From Jeotgalibacillus haloalkalitolerans (GTDB lineage Bacteria > Bacillota > Bacilli > Bacillales > Jeotgalibacillaceae), in NCBI RefSeq assembly GCF_034427455.1, contig NZ_JAXQNN010000003.1, forward strand, positions 1 through 64,000: a stretch of DNA of 64,000 nt, in the 5' to 3' direction. The notes beneath the pieces are model-generated. The model had not been told where the DNA came from, ran no database searches, and was given only the letters and a program-made list of their open reading frames with translations. Shown one piece after another: positions 44,534 to 53,711 of this stretch (the stretch's first letter is position 1; each line of letters opens with the position of its first letter). The translations under genes were made by a program, and so were the position numbers.

Positions 44534-44977
44534 TCACAAAACATGCACCGAAAAATCCAAATCCGCCTGCAAATGCTTCTTCATTAATTCCTCAGCCTTC
44601 TCAGCATCTCTATCCTTAATCGCTTTATAAATCTCCTCATGCTCATCAATCAACCCAGGTCTCTTATGGTACACAACCGTTTTTCTGAACAGATAAATAA
44701 TTGACTGCATCTGATCAATGATATCAATCATGACGGGGTTGCGACTTGCTTGAACAATTAAGTCGTGGAATTGTTTGTTGGCTTTCATGATTTCTTCGAT
44801 GGTGCCGGTGCGGCCGATGTGGATACATTCGGCGAGTGCGGTGAGTTCGTCGTCTGTCATGTAGGCGGCTGCGGTTCTGGCGGCGTGACCTTCAAGGATC
44901 ATGCGTACCTGGAACATGTGGCGCAGGTCGCTTTCGGTTGGTTTGACGACGCGTTTCTTTTTGATTAAGCCTTCATG
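44534..44977 (-). pseudogene. 5'-truncated GntR-family (FCD) regulator
   Basis: The minus strand encodes GLIKKKRVVKPTESDLRHMFQVRMILEGHAARTAA... through a complete FCD ligand domain (ending HLQADLDFSVHVL). A GntR/FadR protein should begin with a winged HTH of ~60 residues; only its last ~10 residues remain before an in-frame stop (44978-44980). The internal ATG would give 127 aa but without DNA-binding. The fragment is GC-richer than the island to its left, so it looks like host DNA cut by the island border. Confidence 0.8.
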
Positions 44978-45104
44978 TTATTGCTTCAAGGAAATAAAAA
45001 ATAATAAAATTTCGCTCCATTTTGTTGGATGAAACGTATATAGCAAGAGAGAAAGAGATAGAGGGCTTGATAAAAGCTGTTTTCTAACTAAAGGAGGTTT
45101 CCAG

Positions 45105-45839
45105 ATGATAAATAAAGCATTATATCAACTCTATAAAAAACATTGGATAGAGTTAAAGTTAGCAGTTGATCAATTGCCTGATGAGCTGAAGCCAACGCAT
45201 CCATTGCTTTTAAAAATAGCGGATGAGGAAGGGTATAAAAAAGCCGGTTGCAGAATCATGATCGTGGGTCAGGAGACGAATGACTGGAATGGAAAGTTTG
45301 GTAAGTATGGAATAGAGCAGCTTCAGGATATCTACGCTGACTTTATGGCAAAAGACACAAAAGCAAAACGGACTTTGTTTTGGAGATATCAAAAAAAGTT
45401 AATGTCGGTTTTTCCACGTGATATTGACTCCGTCATTGTTTGGAACAACATTTATAAATTGGGCAAGCCGGGTAAGCGGGGGCGACCAAATAAAGAGACC
45501 AGAAGCATTCAGGAGCTGCATTTTAATATCTTTAAAGAGGAATTGAACATATTAAAGCCTGATATCGTCATATTTTTGACTGGTCCCAGATACGATGCTG
45601 CGATTGAGACTTATCTTCCTGGTGTTGTGATTTCAAAAGTACGAGAAGGCACTGTCAGGCAGATTGCGTATCTGAAACACGAAAACCTGCCGGATGTAGC
45701 CATTAGAACATACCATCCTCAATACCTAAATCGACTTACATCTGAGACATCTGTATTCCATGGAGAAACTCCTGCTATAACTTTACAGAATATAGCTGAA
45801 AAGAGTTTATGGAGCGAACCTGGAGAGAAGGTGAAATAA
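45105..45839 (+). CDS. Uracil-DNA-glycosylase-superfamily-like protein
   Basis: A 244-aa protein whose motifs resemble the UDG fold: IMIVGQETNDW (N-terminal motif GQEP-like), SVIVWNNIYKLG, KPDIVIFLTGPRYDAA and the late RTYHPQYLNR (HP motif). The usual catalytic Asp/His pair is not obvious, so base-excision activity is uncertain. AAAGGAGG precedes the ATG, and the next gene begins 2 nt after the stop. Lies beside the defence-type island; related proteins occur in accessory loci. Confidence 0.65.
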   Translation: MINKALYQLYKKHWIELKLAVDQLPDELKPTHPLLLKIADEEGYKKAGCRIMIVGQETNDWNGKFGKYGIEQLQDIYADFMAKDTKAKRTLFWRYQKKLMSVFPRDIDSVIVWNNIYKLGKPGKRGRPNKETRSIQELHFNIFKEELNILKPDIVIFLTGPRYDAAIETYLPGVVISKVREGTVRQIAYLKHENLPDVAIRTYHPQYLNRLTSETSVFHGETPAITLQNIAEKSLWSEPGEKVK

Positions 45840-45841
45840 AT

Positions 45842-46186
45842 ATGAAATGTCCGAAGTGTGGAGGAAGATATATAGAAGATGTGACCGAAAAGCATGAGGT
45901 GACAGACGACTTCATTACGATCCAGATTGATGAAATTGTAAGGTGCGAAAAGTGTGGTTATGATATAACAAATCAGCAGCTTCCAAGAGTGATTGCAAAA
46001 AGAGACGAAGATACCTTACTTATTCAAGTTTCACAAACTCATTCAAGGATACTGAGTCTTAGGGACAATGTTATGTTCCCTGCCATGTATACGGAGGCAC
46101 TCCTTGTAAAAGGGTATTGGGATGATGTTGAAGAGGAGTTTGATGCTAAAACACTGCTGGACAACGCCAGAACAAATGATTTTTAG
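45842..46186 (+). CDS. Zinc-ribbon protein of unknown function
   Basis: A 114-aa protein with two CxxC pairs (CPKCGG at residues 3-8 and CEKCGY at ~35-40), the zinc-ribbon arrangement, followed by a helical tail. It starts at ATG 45842; GAAGGTG within the end of the upstream gene is its ribosome site. It is transcribed with the UDG-like gene. A nucleic-acid role is plausible but not shown. Confidence 0.65.
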   Translation: MKCPKCGGRYIEDVTEKHEVTDDFITIQIDEIVRCEKCGYDITNQQLPRVIAKRDEDTLLIQVSQTHSRILSLRDNVMFPAMYTEALLVKGYWDDVEEEFDAKTLLDNARTNDF

Positions 46187-46321
46187 TTGAAAATTAATCT
46201 AAGTAATAGATAAAACTGTACCCTGAGTTAAAGGCAACTTCCAAACGATTTATTTCATTATACAATTAAACAAAATTGTGTATGGTATCTGACACAAGGA
46301 ACGTTTCATTATTTATTTTCA

Positions 46322-46359
46322 TAAAAAACATGTATCCGGGACAATTACCCAGATACATG
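46322..46359 (-). terminator. Intrinsic terminator of the Ltp-repeat gene
   Basis: CATGTATCTGGG/CCCGGATACATG (one wobble), 7-nt loop, followed by six T on the minus strand. Confidence 0.85.
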
Positions 46360-46368
46360 CCTTTAATA

Positions 46369-47064
46369 TTATTCTAAGTTATTGACCGCATAGTCAGCTT
46401 CTTCTTGAGTGAACTGTTCACCATATTCAGAAACTAACTGATCACGAATTGCTTCTACCGACATACTCATGTCATCCTGATATGTCTTTGCTTTTTGAAG
46501 TGCATTTTCATTCCAATCTGCCTGGATATTATCAATTGCATACTGAGCTTCTTCTTCTAAGAATTGTTCTCCATGTTCTGAGACAAGTTGATCAAAGATT
46601 GCAGCTTTGGACATATACATTGAATCAGAATAGTTTTCACCTGATTTTAAGGCATTCTCATTCCAGTCAGCGTCAACATTATCAATTGCATATTGGGCAG
46701 CGTCTTCAGGGAATTGCTCTCCATATTCGGAAGTCAATTGGTCAAAAAGGCCAGCCTTTGACATGTACATATTATCAGAGTACATCTGAGCTTTCGTTAA
46801 AGCAGACTTAAATTCAGTTGGGACGTCATCCTCAACTGCTTCCTCTTCCGCAGGCTCTTCAGTTTCCTCTGCAGCTGAAGCTTCTTCAGTCTCTACTTCT
46901 TCTACCACTTCTTCAGCAACCTCTTCAGTTTCTTCAGCAACATCATTTGCGACTTCTTCCGTGTCACCAAGATTTGCAATCGCACCAAGGACGAAAATCA
47001 CTGCAATTGTTACAAACCACCAGCGTTTGTAGATCGGCTTCTTTACTTTATCTTTCTTAGCCAT
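46369..47064 (-). CDS. Surface protein with three Ltp-type repeats
   Basis: A 231-aa protein. Residues 1-12 are basic, 13-31 a membrane helix (WWFVTIAVIFVLGAIANL), ~35-85 an extremely Glu/Val/Ala-rich linker. Three repeats of about 48 residues follow; each has the pattern AL..A..Y...M.MSK..(L/I)(F/R)DQL.SE(Y/H)GEQF...AQYAIDN(V/I).ADWNENAL. This is the Ltp domain of a superinfection-exclusion lipoprotein from a Streptococcus phage. There is no lipobox; anchoring is by the helix. Function here unknown. Confidence 0.8.
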   Translation of the reverse strand: MAKKDKVKKPIYKRWWFVTIAVIFVLGAIANLGDTEEVANDVAEETEEVAEEVVEEVETEEASAAEETEEPAEEEAVEDDVPTEFKSALTKAQMYSDNMYMSKAGLFDQLTSEYGEQFPEDAAQYAIDNVDADWNENALKSGENYSDSMYMSKAAIFDQLVSEHGEQFLEEEAQYAIDNIQADWNENALQKAKTYQDDMSMSVEAIRDQLVSEYGEQFTQEEADYAVNNLE

Positions 47065-47415
47065 TATAAAATCCCCCTAATAGGTATAATTTGTTTCGGA
47101 TACAATGTTACAGCAAATTTGAAAAAATAAAAGACTTTATTACTTATTTTCTTCCAAAAAATTTACTGAATTTTATGATTTTCATAATTTAAGTGTATGA
47201 ATGCCATTTTTACATTACATATTTCAAAATTTGAAAAGGGCATAAGGACGGGATAGAATGCATTTATATAAAACAATTTTCACTTAAAAAATCATTTCTT
47301 TAATAGTGTTAATTATACAAATACTAGAGTATAGGTATAATGTTTCACTAATTTGTGCTAACATGTACTGGTGTTAAAATACATAAATTAGAATTATGTG
47401 GGGGTTTACTTAAAT
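47065..47415. other. AT-rich intergenic region between divergent surface-protein genes
   Basis: About 350 nt with no gene or strong hairpin. It must hold the divergent promoters of the Ltp gene (-) and the lipoprotein (+); no unambiguous -35/-10 pair stands out in the AT-rich DNA. Confidence 0.5.
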
Positions 47416-48036
47416 ATGAAAAAATTCAGCTACCTTTTATTATTAATTTCAATGCTTGCTTTGGCAGCTTGTTCATCAGAAGAAGATACAAGTAACGGTT
47501 CTGGTACAGCAGAGGATTCAAAGGAAAACAAAGAGGAACAATCTGTGGAAGTGGACAAGGGGTTACTAAATGTAGAACTGACACTTCCAGCTTCAATGTT
47601 TGAAGGTCAAGATATTGACCAGCTTATCGCTGAGGCAAAAGAAGATGGTGCAAAAGATGTAACGAAAAATGATGACGGTTCTTTAACCTATAAAATGTCT
47701 AAATCAGATCATAAGGAAATGATGCAGGAAATCGAAGCTGGTATGGAAGAGTCACTGAATGAGCTCATTACAGGTGAAGATTTTGTTTCGATCAAAGATA
47801 TATCTCATAATGACTCTTTTGACGAATTTACTGTAACTGTTGAGAAGGAAGCTTTTGAAAATAGCTTTGATGGATTTGGTATTTTGACTTTAGGAATGAC
47901 AGGAATGATTTATCAGGTGTATGACGGAGAGGACATTGACTCAGCCAAAGTTACGGTTTCTATTGTAGACGAAGCTACTGGGGAAGAATTTGATAAGTAT
48001 GTTTATCCTGATGATATGGAAGATATCGAAGGCTAA
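47416..48036 (+). CDS. Acidic lipoprotein, unknown function
   Basis: A 206-aa lipoprotein with signal KKFSYLLLLISMLALAAC (lipobox LAAC) and an acidic Ser/Glu/Lys linker. The folded part (~50-206) starts LLNVELTLPASMFEGQDIDQLIAEAKEDGAKDVTKNDDGSLTYKM and ends GKYVYPDD-like; this resembles uncharacterised Bacillus lipoproteins. ATG 47416 follows GGGGG. A strong terminator follows. Confidence 0.75.
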   Translation: MKKFSYLLLLISMLALAACSSEEDTSNGSGTAEDSKENKEEQSVEVDKGLLNVELTLPASMFEGQDIDQLIAEAKEDGAKDVTKNDDGSLTYKMSKSDHKEMMQEIEAGMEESLNELITGEDFVSIKDISHNDSFDEFTVTVEKEAFENSFDGFGILTLGMTGMIYQVYDGEDIDSAKVTVSIVDEATGEEFDKYVYPDDMEDIEG

Positions 48037-48084
48037 TTATAGTCAGATGTTAGTCTGGACATTATCAAATCAATTGAAATAAAC

Positions 48085-48125
48085 AAAACGACCTTGAAAA
48101 GTGCAATGCTTTTCAAGGTCGTTTT
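48085..48125. terminator. Strong bidirectional terminator
   Basis: AAAACGACCTTGAAAAG/CTTTTCAAGGTCGTTTT, 17-bp perfect stem with a 7-nt loop; it separates the lipoprotein gene (+) from tcyP (-). Confidence 0.95.
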
Positions 48126-48271
48126 AAATGTTAACGATCTGCAGTAAATATATCTTGGGTACGGAGACTTCCTTTGCGTAAAAACATAGAAGTCCATAGC
48201 CGACTTGTAATTAGTGGATATGTGACATAAATCAAAGAGCAAGCATAAGCATTGCTTTTAATTCGCTATCT

Positions 48272-49660
48272 CTAAGCCTCCACACTAACCCGCGTAGACC
48301 GGTCATTATACAGATCCACATCTAACTCATTCGTCACCTTACTCGTCAACACCCCGGCAGTCATACTGCCACTCACATTCACAGCGGTTCTTCCCATATC
48401 AATCAATGGTTCAATGGAAATCAACAGACCCGCTAAGCCGATCGGAAGGTTCAGGGCTGACAGGACAAGGATTGCAGCAAAGGTTGCGCCGCCTCCAACG
48501 CCTGCAACACCAAAGGAACTGATTGCCACAACGGCGATGACCGTTAATATAAACGACGGTGTTAGAGGATTGATTCCGACGGTTGGCGCAATCATGATCG
48601 CGAGCATGGCAGGATAAACACCTGCACAGCCGTTTTGCCCGATAGATAATCCAAATGAGCCGGCAAAATTAGCCGTCCCATCTTTTACACCTAAATTCTG
48701 CTGAGTCCGGATGTTCATCGGCAGAGCACCGGCACTTGTGCGCGTTGTAAACGCAAAAGCGAGAACAGGAAATGCTTTTTTGACAAACGTAACTGGGTTT
48801 AGGCCTGAGATTGTCAGCAGGATCAAGTGAATAATAAAGACCACACCGAGTGCAACGTACGAAGCAATCACAAATTTGCCGAGATTGACTATGGCATCAA
48901 AGTTTGTTGTGGCGACCGTTCTCGCCATGACCGCAAGCACACCATAAGGCGTTAATCTTAAAATTAATGTCACAACGCGCATGACGATCGCATAAAGAGA
49001 GTCGACAATCTTAGAAAATAATTCTGCCTGTTCCGGCTGTTTTCTTCTGACACCAAGGAACGCCAGACCAAGAAAAGCTGCGAAAATGACAACTGAAATC
49101 GTGGAAGTCGGGCGTGCACCTGTGAAGTCCAGGAAAACATTTGACGGAACTAAAGCAAGGATTTGCTGCGGAAATGTTACATCCTCTACTGTGCCATACG
49201 TTTCTTCTAATGAAGCAGCGCGTCCTGTTTCCGCTTCACCCTGTTCGATTTGAATCGCTTCAAGGTTAAAACCAGCAGTAGTTGCAATCCCGACAGCAGC
49301 TGCAATCGCAGTCGTTCCAACCAAAATCCCGATAATGAGTGCGCTGATTTTTCCGATATTCTTTGTTAAAGTCAGCTTCGTAAAAGCCGCAAGAATTGAA
49401 ATGAAAACCAGCGGGATCGCGATCATCTGTAACAGCCTGATGTAAGAACCGCCAATCAAATTAAACCAATCAGCCGTCGTCGTAATAACGGCAGAATCGG
49501 ATGGATAGATCCATTGCAATGCAAATCCAAGGATAATCCCGAATGCCAAACCAAGTAAAACCCTTTTCGAAAATGATACGTGCTTCTTTTTAAGAACGTA
49601 AAGAAAAATAATGAGAGCAGCTAACACGAATAAATTGACACTAACTAAAAAAATGTCCAC
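48272..49660 (-). CDS. tcyP: L-cystine/sodium symporter TcyP-type (DAACS family)
   Basis: A 462-aa symporter of the dicarboxylate/amino acid:cation family that imports cystine. The early helices VSVNLFVLAALIIFLYVLKKKHVSFSKRVLLGLAFGIILGF match TcyP; the family hairpin/helix motifs RTSAGALPMNIRTQQNLGV and GQNGCAGVYPAMLAIMIAP are present. Length equals B. subtilis TcyP (YhcL). Start is GTG 49660 with AGGAGGAAG upstream. The leader carries a SAM-I riboswitch and terminator, so uptake rises when SAM is low. Confidence 0.93.
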   Translation of the reverse strand: MDIFLVSVNLFVLAALIIFLYVLKKKHVSFSKRVLLGLAFGIILGFALQWIYPSDSAVITTTADWFNLIGGSYIRLLQMIAIPLVFISILAAFTKLTLTKNIGKISALIIGILVGTTAIAAAVGIATTAGFNLEAIQIEQGEAETGRAASLEETYGTVEDVTFPQQILALVPSNVFLDFTGARPTSTISVVIFAAFLGLAFLGVRRKQPEQAELFSKIVDSLYAIVMRVVTLILRLTPYGVLAVMARTVATTNFDAIVNLGKFVIASYVALGVVFIIHLILLTISGLNPVTFVKKAFPVLAFAFTTRTSAGALPMNIRTQQNLGVKDGTANFAGSFGLSIGQNGCAGVYPAMLAIMIAPTVGINPLTPSFILTVIAVVAISSFGVAGVGGGATFAAILVLSALNLPIGLAGLLISIEPLIDMGRTAVNVSGSMTAGVLTSKVTNELDVDLYNDRSTRVSVEA

Positions 49661-49690
49661 AAAACTTCCTCCTCTAAATGAATTTTAAAC

Positions 49691-49725
49691 ATAAAAAACT
49701 TCCAGTCAGAAAAATAAACTGGAAG
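49691..49725 (-). terminator. SAM-riboswitch expression-platform terminator
   Basis: CTTCCAGT/ACTGGAAG hairpin on the minus strand followed by TTTTTTAT, 30 nt before the tcyP start. The aptamer decides whether it forms. Confidence 0.88.
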
Positions 49726-49741
49726 AAAAAACATCAATCCA

Positions 49742-49845
49742 GTCTTATCTATCAAGAAACACTTGCTGGAATTGGCACAGTACTGATGAGTCAGTCTGCT
49801 GCCGAGGTGTCATTGGGCCAGTCCCTCAACCTCTCTTGATAAGAC
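49742..49845 (-). promoter_or_regulatory. SAM-I riboswitch (S-box) upstream of tcyP
   Basis: On the minus strand: P1 strands GTCTTATC and GATAAGAC; then AAGAGAGGTTGAGGGACTGG, CCCAATGACACCTCGGCAGC and GTGCCAATTCCAGCA, which match the S-box consensus (AGAGAGGTGGAGGGACTGGCCC, GGCAACC, GTGCCAAATCC). Binding SAM should favour the terminator just downstream and shut off cystine uptake. Confidence 0.96.
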
Positions 49846-50092
49846 GATTTATTGAGTTTATGAAGTATCCCGATAAAAATACTTGGTTTTTATATTAGCG
49901 AAACGCAGATGGACTGTCAATATTTATTTTTTCTGTCAAAGAATGCTGTTTGTGAAGTTGGGAAGGGGATACGTACACTGGTTTATATTCGTTTGAGGGC
50001 TGAAGTTCGAATTCCTTAGAAATAAGAAGGTGGAGGTATCACAAGTATATTCATCAATTTATTTTGTAGAACTGTAAATTGTAACGCCAGTT

Positions 50093-50136
50093 AGATAACT
50101 CTCGCATCATTTAACGTAATGATGCAGGAGTTATCT
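50093..50136. terminator. Long hairpin downstream of the small membrane gene
   Basis: AGATAACTC.CGCATCAT/ATGATGC.GGAGTTATCT, about 16 bp with one mismatch; the A/T-tract is weak, but its place between a coding end and an empty stretch suggests termination. 49846-50092 shows no gene. Confidence 0.65.
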
Positions 50137-50155
50137 CTGTCACTTGAAACATATT

Positions 50156-50476
50156 TCAATTTGCTACTCTGTTTGATGAAGTAGCATTCATTCTTTTTTT
50201 CTGATCTTTACGCTCTAAAAATACTGGTAAGACATTCAGGATGATCGAAATAATTGTTAATACCCACAGTGCCCATTGAAAATTAACGACTTCCCTGACA
50301 GCTGACCAGTCTTCTCTTGCTACCTGCCCCGCTACAAAGCTGATCTCTGCACAAAGTGTGAGTGCTGTAAATGATAAGCCTGCAGCCATTGCGAGCTTAT
50401 AATCCTTTCCTGCAGAAAACAAATAAATATTAATTAGTGTTGCTGCGATTGCAATAAAACCTAATATGATCCACAT
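50156..50476 (-). CDS. Small three-pass membrane protein, unknown function
   Basis: A 106-aa protein with hydrophobic helices at ~2-22, ~32-52 and ~70-90, with a polar loop AREDWSAVREVVNF between the last two, and a basic tail LERKDQKKRMNA. ATG 50476 follows GGGGGAAATGTT. It stands alone on the minus strand. No known family. Confidence 0.65.
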   Translation of the reverse strand: MWIILGFIAIAATLINIYLFSAGKDYKLAMAAGLSFTALTLCAEISFVAGQVAREDWSAVREVVNFQWALWVLTIISIILNVLPVFLERKDQKKRMNATSSNRVAN

Positions 50477-50629
50477 AACATTTCCCCCATAGATTTCTAC
50501 TATTAAAATTTTCACTGGCAGGCGCATGATAAAAAACCTGTAAATAGTAAAAATAATTAATATTACCTTATCATAAATTCAATAACTGGAAGCAAATTTC
50601 CCAAAATGTATAATTTCTAAATAGAATTC

Positions 50630-50672
50630 AAAAAAAGCAGCAAAAAGATACTCGGTTGTATCCTTTTGCTGC
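50630..50672 (-). terminator. Intrinsic terminator of the spore coat gene
   Basis: GGCAGCAAAAGGATAC/GTATCTTTTTGCTGC stem (about 15 bp) on the minus strand followed by TTTTTTT. Confidence 0.9.
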
Positions 50673-50714
50673 CTCGCTCAAGTCCAAAGACCCTTAACGT
50701 TTAGTCCTCGTTTT

Positions 50715-51296
50715 TTAAACCCTGTCAAACTCAGATACAGATATAGGCGTGATTGGATCCAGACATACGATACCGCAGAAACAATTCAAGTCTACTGTCA
50801 GGCAGATGCCAGTTGCCTGCAGGTTTCTGATGCTGTCTCCAGGGAAGAAATCGCATATTGTTTTTGCTTTTCCATTTTCTTTTTCTTTTACTGATGCTGC
50901 AGGCGCACCCCCTCCCATCGGAACTGGAAGTAGTAATTCCAGCTGGACGCAGCACTTATCTTTTTCTCTGTCTTTATCTTTATCCACAAACTTTTTTGCC
51001 CGGAAGATAGGTGTTTCAACACACTTTAAAGCGGTCATTCCAGATCCGCCAACAGGTGATTTGTATACGCCACTTCCGATAAACGGTTTGCAATCTCCCT
51101 TGCAGTAAAGTGCGAAGGGAATAGTAGTAGGACCATTTCCATTCCCATTAGTCCCGATTGGTGATAGCAGTTTTCTGATTGCCTGGTCACATCCTGTTAC
51201 ACAGCACCCATTATTGTTAGCAGCTACCTCGTCCTGAATTCTCACAATCTCGTGAACAATACCACAGACACATGAATCTTTTTTTTCGCAACACAT
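50715..51296 (-). CDS. Spore coat/exosporium protein, CotY/CotZ (ExsY) family
   Basis: A 193-aa cysteine-rich protein (about 17 Cys). The N-terminal CCEKKDSCVCGIVHEIVRIQDE and the C-terminal ICLTVDLNCFCGIVCLDPI match the CotZ/CotY/ExsY family, which crosslinks by disulfides to form the outer spore layer. The middle holds a charged DKDKDREKDK insert. AAGGAGAG precedes the ATG. Marks the organism as a spore former; usually mother-cell late sporulation control, but no sigma-K promoter was verified here. Confidence 0.9.
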   Translation of the reverse strand: MCCEKKDSCVCGIVHEIVRIQDEVAANNNGCCVTGCDQAIRKLLSPIGTNGNGNGPTTIPFALYCKGDCKPFIGSGVYKSPVGGSGMTALKCVETPIFRAKKFVDKDKDREKDKCCVQLELLLPVPMGGGAPAASVKEKENGKAKTICDFFPGDSIRNLQATGICLTVDLNCFCGIVCLDPITPISVSEFDRV

Positions 51297-51580
51297 TTAA
51301 ATCTCTCCTTTTCATAGTTGTTGTTGCATTAATATGTATATGAAAAGGAGTGACTTAATGCCTGTACAATAGCCTGATAGAAAAAAATAGACGAAATGAT
51401 TTTAGAGTTTTATAGGAAAGGTGAAGGTGTATTGCCGGGCAAGTGTTCTTAAAATATATAAAGTTTTAATTTATGTAATGCTAGATTCTAAGGTATTAAA
51501 ATTCTATAGATTTTCCACTAAATTAAGCCCTGCACCGTTTCAATCTCCTGGCTGGTGACAGAATCCCTCCCATTATTTAG
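51297..51580. other. Intergenic region upstream of the fatty-acid operon
   Basis: About 280 nt with no gene, repeat or strong hairpin; it carries the divergent promoters of the coat gene and the acyl-CoA dehydrogenase operon. Confidence 0.5.
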
Positions 51581-51608
51581 TTGACTCCAATACCAAATCC
51601 GTTATACT
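51581..51608 (+). promoter_or_regulatory. Sigma-A promoter of the acyl-CoA dehydrogenase operon
   Basis: TTGACT (51581-51586), 16-nt spacer, TATACT (51603-51608). The operator begins 8 nt downstream. Confidence 0.75.
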
Positions 51609-51616
51609 AAAACCAT

Positions 51617-51634
51617 ACATACCGACCGGTTAGT
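51617..51634. promoter_or_regulatory. Probable TetR-family operator, first fatty-acid operon
   Basis: ACATACCGACCGGTTAGT, centred on ACCGGT with imperfect flanking symmetry (TACCgACCGGTtaGT). A near-identical site precedes the second operon (54485-54502), with the TetR gene between them. It sits at the expected transcription start, consistent with repression. Confidence 0.75.
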
Positions 51635-51659
51635 TAGTAAAACAAAAGGGGATGGAAGT

Positions 51660-52889
51660 ATGGATTTTTCTTATTCTGCTAAGGTGAAAGATCTTGAGAA
51701 AAAGCTCACTTCATTTATGGAGGAGCATGTGTATCCGAATGAAACGGTGTATGAGCGGCAGGTAAATGAAGGGGACAGCCGCTGGAGTAAGGTGCCGCCA
51801 ATCATGGAAGAGCTGAAGGAGAAGGCAAAGGCTGAGGGGCTGTGGAATTTGTTTTTGCCTGAGAGTGAGTACGGGGCTGGCCTCAGCAATGTAGAGTACG
51901 CGCCGCTTTGTGAGATCATGGGGCGTTCGATGATTGGGCCAGAAGTGTTTAATTGTAATGCACCGGATACCGGGAACATGGAAGTGTTGGTGCGGTACGG
52001 AACAGAGGAGCAGAAGGAGAAGTGGCTGAAGCCGTTACTTGCCGGTGAGATCCGCTCGTGCTTTTCGATGACCGAGCCTGATGTAGCTTCATCTGATGCG
52101 ACAAATATTGAAGCGCGGATTGAGCGGGACGGTGATGAGTATGTGATTAACGGCCGAAAGTGGTGGTCGTCGGGTGCCGGGGATCCAAGGTGCAAGATTG
52201 GCATTGTGATGGGGAAGACGGATCCCGGTGCTGATAAGTATGAGCAGCAGTCGATGATTCTCGTGCCGCTTGATACGCCGGGTGTGACGATTGAGCGGAT
52301 GCTGCCGGTGTTTGGCTATGATCATGCGCCGCATGGCCACGGGGAGATTACGTTTGAAAATGTCAGAGTGCCTGCAGAGAATATGATTTTAGGTGAGGGA
52401 AAAGGATTTGCAATTGCGCAGGGACGGCTTGGACCGGGAAGAATTCATCATTGTATGAGGCTGATCGGTGCAGCGGAACGTGCGCTTGAGGAGTTATGTA
52501 AGCGTGTTGTGGACCGTCAAGCGTTTGACAAACCGCTTGCGAGTCAGGGCGTGATCCGTGAGTGGATTGCGGATTCGCGGATTGAGATTGAGCAGGCGAG
52601 ACTGCTGACATTAAAGGCTGCTTATATGATGGATACAGTCGGCAATAAGGTGGCAAAAGCGGAGATTGCGATGATTAAAGTCGTGGCACCTTCAATGGCA
52701 CTCAAGGTAATTGACCGGGCGATCCAGGCGCTTGGTGCAGCAGGTGTATCAGAGGACTTCCCGCTTGCAGCTCACTGGGCAAGTGCAAGAACGCTGAGGC
52801 TTGCGGATGGACCGGATGAGGTGCACCGCGCACAGATTGGCAGACTTGAGCTGAAAAAATATCAGGGGAACGGGAGGAATGAAAAATGA
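51660..52889 (+). CDS. Acyl-CoA dehydrogenase (ACAD10/11-like)
   Basis: A 409-aa FAD-dependent acyl-CoA dehydrogenase. It has the typical [18 protein letters not shown] (FAD/substrate loop, ~124-141), [11 protein letters not shown], and [15 protein letters not shown] before the C-terminal helical bundle; the C-terminus [31 protein letters not shown] is characteristic of ACAD11-type enzymes. First gene of the operon behind a TetR operator; it overlaps the next gene by an ATGA. Likely oxidises long or branched acyl-CoA. Confidence 0.93.
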   Translation: MDFSYSAKVKDLEKKLTSFMEEHVYPNETVYERQVNEGDSRWSKVPPIMEELKEKAKAEGLWNLFLPESEYGAGLSNVEYAPLCEIMGRSMIGPEVFNCNAPDTGNMEVLVRYGTEEQKEKWLKPLLAGEIRSCFSMTEPDVASSDATNIEARIERDGDEYVINGRKWWSSGAGDPRCKIGIVMGKTDPGADKYEQQSMILVPLDTPGVTIERMLPVFGYDHAPHGHGEITFENVRVPAENMILGEGKGFAIAQGRLGPGRIHHCMRLIGAAERALEELCKRVVDRQAFDKPLASQGVIREWIADSRIEIEQARLLTLKAAYMMDTVGNKVAKAEIAMIKVVAPSMALKVIDRAIQALGAAGVSEDFPLAAHWASARTLRLADGPDEVHRAQIGRLELKKYQGNGRNEK

Positions 52890-53659
52890 AGGTAATGGAA
52901 TTGTTTGATCTGACGGGAAAGACAGCGCTGGTAACGGGTGGAGGACGCGGACTTGGTGAGCAGATTGCTGAAGGGTTTGCTGAGGCTGGTGCGAATGTGG
53001 TGATTTGTTCAAGAAAGCTTGAAGCGTGTCAGGAAGTGGCAGACCGTTTAGCAAAGCTTGGGGTTAATACGCTTGCGCTGCAGTGTGATATTTCGAATCC
53101 GGCTGATGCGGAGCGTGCAGTGAATGAAACTGTAGAAGCATTTGGTTCGATTGATATTTTAGTGAATAACAGCGGGGCAACGTGGGGCGCACGTGCAGAA
53201 GACATGCCGCTAGAAGCATGGCGGAAGGTGATGGACGTCAATGTGACGGGTACATTTTTAATGAGTCAGGCTGCAGGAAGAAAAATGATTGAGCAGCAGT
53301 CAGGCAAAATCATTAATATTGCTTCAGTTGCAGGGCTTGGCGGCACGGATCCCAGAGTGATGGACACAATTGGCTACAACACGAGTAAGGGTGCGGTCAT
53401 TACGATGACGAAGGACCTTGCTGTCAAATGGGGCAGACACAATATCAACGTCAATGCGATTGCGCCGGGCTTTTTCCCTACGAAAATGTCAAAAGCAATC
53501 ATTGATCAGGGGAAGGACCCAATCATGGAAGTGACGCCGATGAAGCGGTTCGGGTCAGATGATGATCTAAAAGGGGCTGCGCTATTTCTTGCCTCAAAAG
53601 CATCTGCTTATGTGACTGGTGACGTGCTCATTGTCGATGGCGGCACGCATGCGATGTAA
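52886..53659 (+). CDS. Short-chain dehydrogenase/reductase (FabG-like)
   Basis: A 257-aa classical SDR. Visible are [15 protein letters not shown] (cofactor, ~17-31), NNSGA (NNAG variant), serine in [16 protein letters not shown] (catalytic Tyr/Lys) and [12 protein letters not shown]. The ATG overlaps the acyl-CoA dehydrogenase stop by 4 nt. In this setting it probably handles a 3-hydroxyacyl or similar alcohol, an inference from the neighbours. Confidence 0.9.
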   Translation: MKVMELFDLTGKTALVTGGGRGLGEQIAEGFAEAGANVVICSRKLEACQEVADRLAKLGVNTLALQCDISNPADAERAVNETVEAFGSIDILVNNSGATWGARAEDMPLEAWRKVMDVNVTGTFLMSQAAGRKMIEQQSGKIINIASVAGLGGTDPRVMDTIGYNTSKGAVITMTKDLAVKWGRHNINVNAIAPGFFPTKMSKAIIDQGKDPIMEVTPMKRFGSDDDLKGAALFLASKASAYVTGDVLIVDGGTHAM

Positions 53660-53711
53660 GAGCGTGTGATATAATTTTAGCCATACTTTTAAAAACAGAG
53701 GCGTGAAGACT

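Noticed and set aside
38840-46186. Prophage or integrated plasmid
   Set aside because: No integrase, terminase, capsid, tail or replication genes and no flanking direct repeats were seen.
46449-47060. Plus-strand hydrophobic/Leu-Gln-rich frames
   Set aside because: Antisense to the Glu-rich Ltp gene; Glu codons read backward give Leu/Phe/Ser runs.
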